NCBI GenBank assembly: GCA_964035545.1
Contig: OZ037769.1
Location: 728,501-792,500, forward strand
Length of the DNA: 64,000 bases
Direction: 5' to 3'
Origin: Bugula neritina
Lineage: Eukaryota > Bryozoa > Gymnolaemata > Cheilostomatida > Bugulidae
Both the position numbers and the translations under genes were made by a program. This document shows, piece after piece, positions 63,005-64,000 of this stretch; within the stretch, counting starts at the first letter, position 1; the number at the start of each line of letters is the position of its first letter. The notes beneath the pieces are model-generated. The model was not told the DNA's origin, searched no databases, and saw only the letters and a list, made by a program, of their open reading frames with translations.

Positions 63005-64000
63005 ATTTCACTGAATCTACACAGAGAACACAGGCTATAGCTGTATTCAACATATTTCAGTTGTAGTGTAAAACTAAATATTAAAATTAATGTTACCGAT
63101 TAGTAAATAATTAACACTAACTGACTTTGAGTACTATAACTTATAACATTAACTATAACTATAAGCATAAGTTAATAAATAATATGATACTAATTATTAG
63201 TATCAGTATTACTATTAAAATTACTTGTATTATAAATTTATTAGCTTATGACTATAACGAATACTAATACTGTAATAGTAATAGTTATACTTATACTACG
63301 AGTAAACAATCAATTACTGAATTAGTATTACACTTACAGTATAACTGTATAACTATAAGACCTAAAGAGTAAGGGCTAAGACTAAGAGTAGGCTTAAGTT
63401 TAAAATTAATGCACAATTACTATTACTTTTACTTATTAGTATTACTAATAGTATTACATTTACTGTATTACTATTACTATTACTATTAGTATTAGTATTA
63501 GACTTTGTATTACTATTACTACTATTAGTATTAGTATTACTATAAGTATAAGTATTACATTTACTCTCACTCTGAGAGCAATTTAAATATACTGCACAGT
63601 GCACCGTCTACTGCTAATAGTAATAGTCATAGTAAATACACTTTAAAGCCCCTTACACTAAAAAATGTTTAGAGTTTTGTAAAATAAACTTCCTAGTCTC
63701 CTAAAACTTCAAGTCTTCATTTGTGTCCAACCAACTGTAAATCTTAGAATAATATATAATGGACTCGTGTAACCTTCGATTTCCTACAGCTGTATGTGCC
63801 CTTTGACCCTTCAATGCTACCGCTAATCAAGATCTCGGAGCGATCTTTCGAAAGGTAGACAATCCGTCCGTTAATAAGATAACCTCCAGGCTAGGCCATA
63901 ATCGCTTGCTATAACAACGAGCTAGTTGCGATGAAAGAATAGGAAAAACTGAAAGTGGAAGCACGAGACCCAAGACAAAAAAGAAATTAAAATTGTAAAT
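63005..64000. other. Upstream flank of DNPEP with degenerate tact/tatt repeats
   Basis: 63090-63640 is built from short words such as tattactattactatt and agtattag, resembling the repeat at 28.6-30.1 kb. 63700-64000 is more complex and less AT-rich, and may hold the DNPEP promoter or 5' UTR. No exon is supported. Confidence 0.5.

Noticed and set aside
63362-63604. Asn/Thr/Ser-repeat frame on the minus strand
   Set aside because: Translation of the degenerate tact/tatt repeat upstream of DNPEP.

Overview
The window is nuclear DNA of an invertebrate animal: AT-rich, with intron-dense genes whose exons are 50-300 bp and use GT/AG splice sites. The recognisable proteins are animal families: a heteromeric amino-acid transporter heavy chain, plasminogen receptor PLGRKT, a cytosolic sulfotransferase and aspartyl aminopeptidase. 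I cannot name the phylum. All gene models were assembled by eye from open frames, splice-site consensus and matching intron phase; no transcript evidence was available.

Layout. 0.2-4.2 kb: two minus-strand genes, an ankyrin-like gene running off the left edge and a 193-aa Tyr/Pro/His-rich protein. 4.2-19 kb: mostly gene-poor, with an intronless plus-strand gene (10.2-11.0 kb) and a tentative 3-exon plus-strand gene (14.4-16.5 kb). 19.25-29.16 kb: a 14-exon minus-strand gene model encoding RRM - RanBP2 zinc finger - RRM - coiled coil - SGNH-hydrolase-like domain - RS-rich tail (about 1193 aa), an unusual architecture. It is head-to-head with PLGRKT (30.5-31.6 kb, plus). 31.6-38.4 kb: no gene seen. 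38.4-44.2 kb: a six-exon sulfotransferase, convergent with an unrecognised minus-strand gene or genes (44.8-48.3 kb) whose two visible coding exons flank a PIF/Harbinger-like MITE. 50.9-56.3 kb: a 13-exon SLC3A1 (rBAT)-like gene. 58.0-63.0 kb: DNPEP, with all metal ligands present and an unresolved last exon.

The most striking pattern is not a gene. Many introns of the large minus-strand genes, and PLGRKT intron 1, carry minisatellites that start at or very near an exon edge. In several the repeat unit contains the splice site and the adjacent exon bases, so the intron holds tandem copies of a donor or acceptor. Examples are a 44-bp unit with about 38 copies of a 3' splice site (23.2-24.9 kb), 28-bp donor units at 51.7-51.9 kb and 62.8-62.9 kb, a 34-bp donor unit at 25.7-25.85 kb, and a 30-bp donor duplication at 53.1 kb that would add ten codons in frame. 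Two DNPEP introns consist almost wholly of a 16-bp and a 26-bp satellite. The genes have no evident joint pathway; SLC3A1 and DNPEP both touch amino-acid or peptide handling, but an operon-like relation is not implied.
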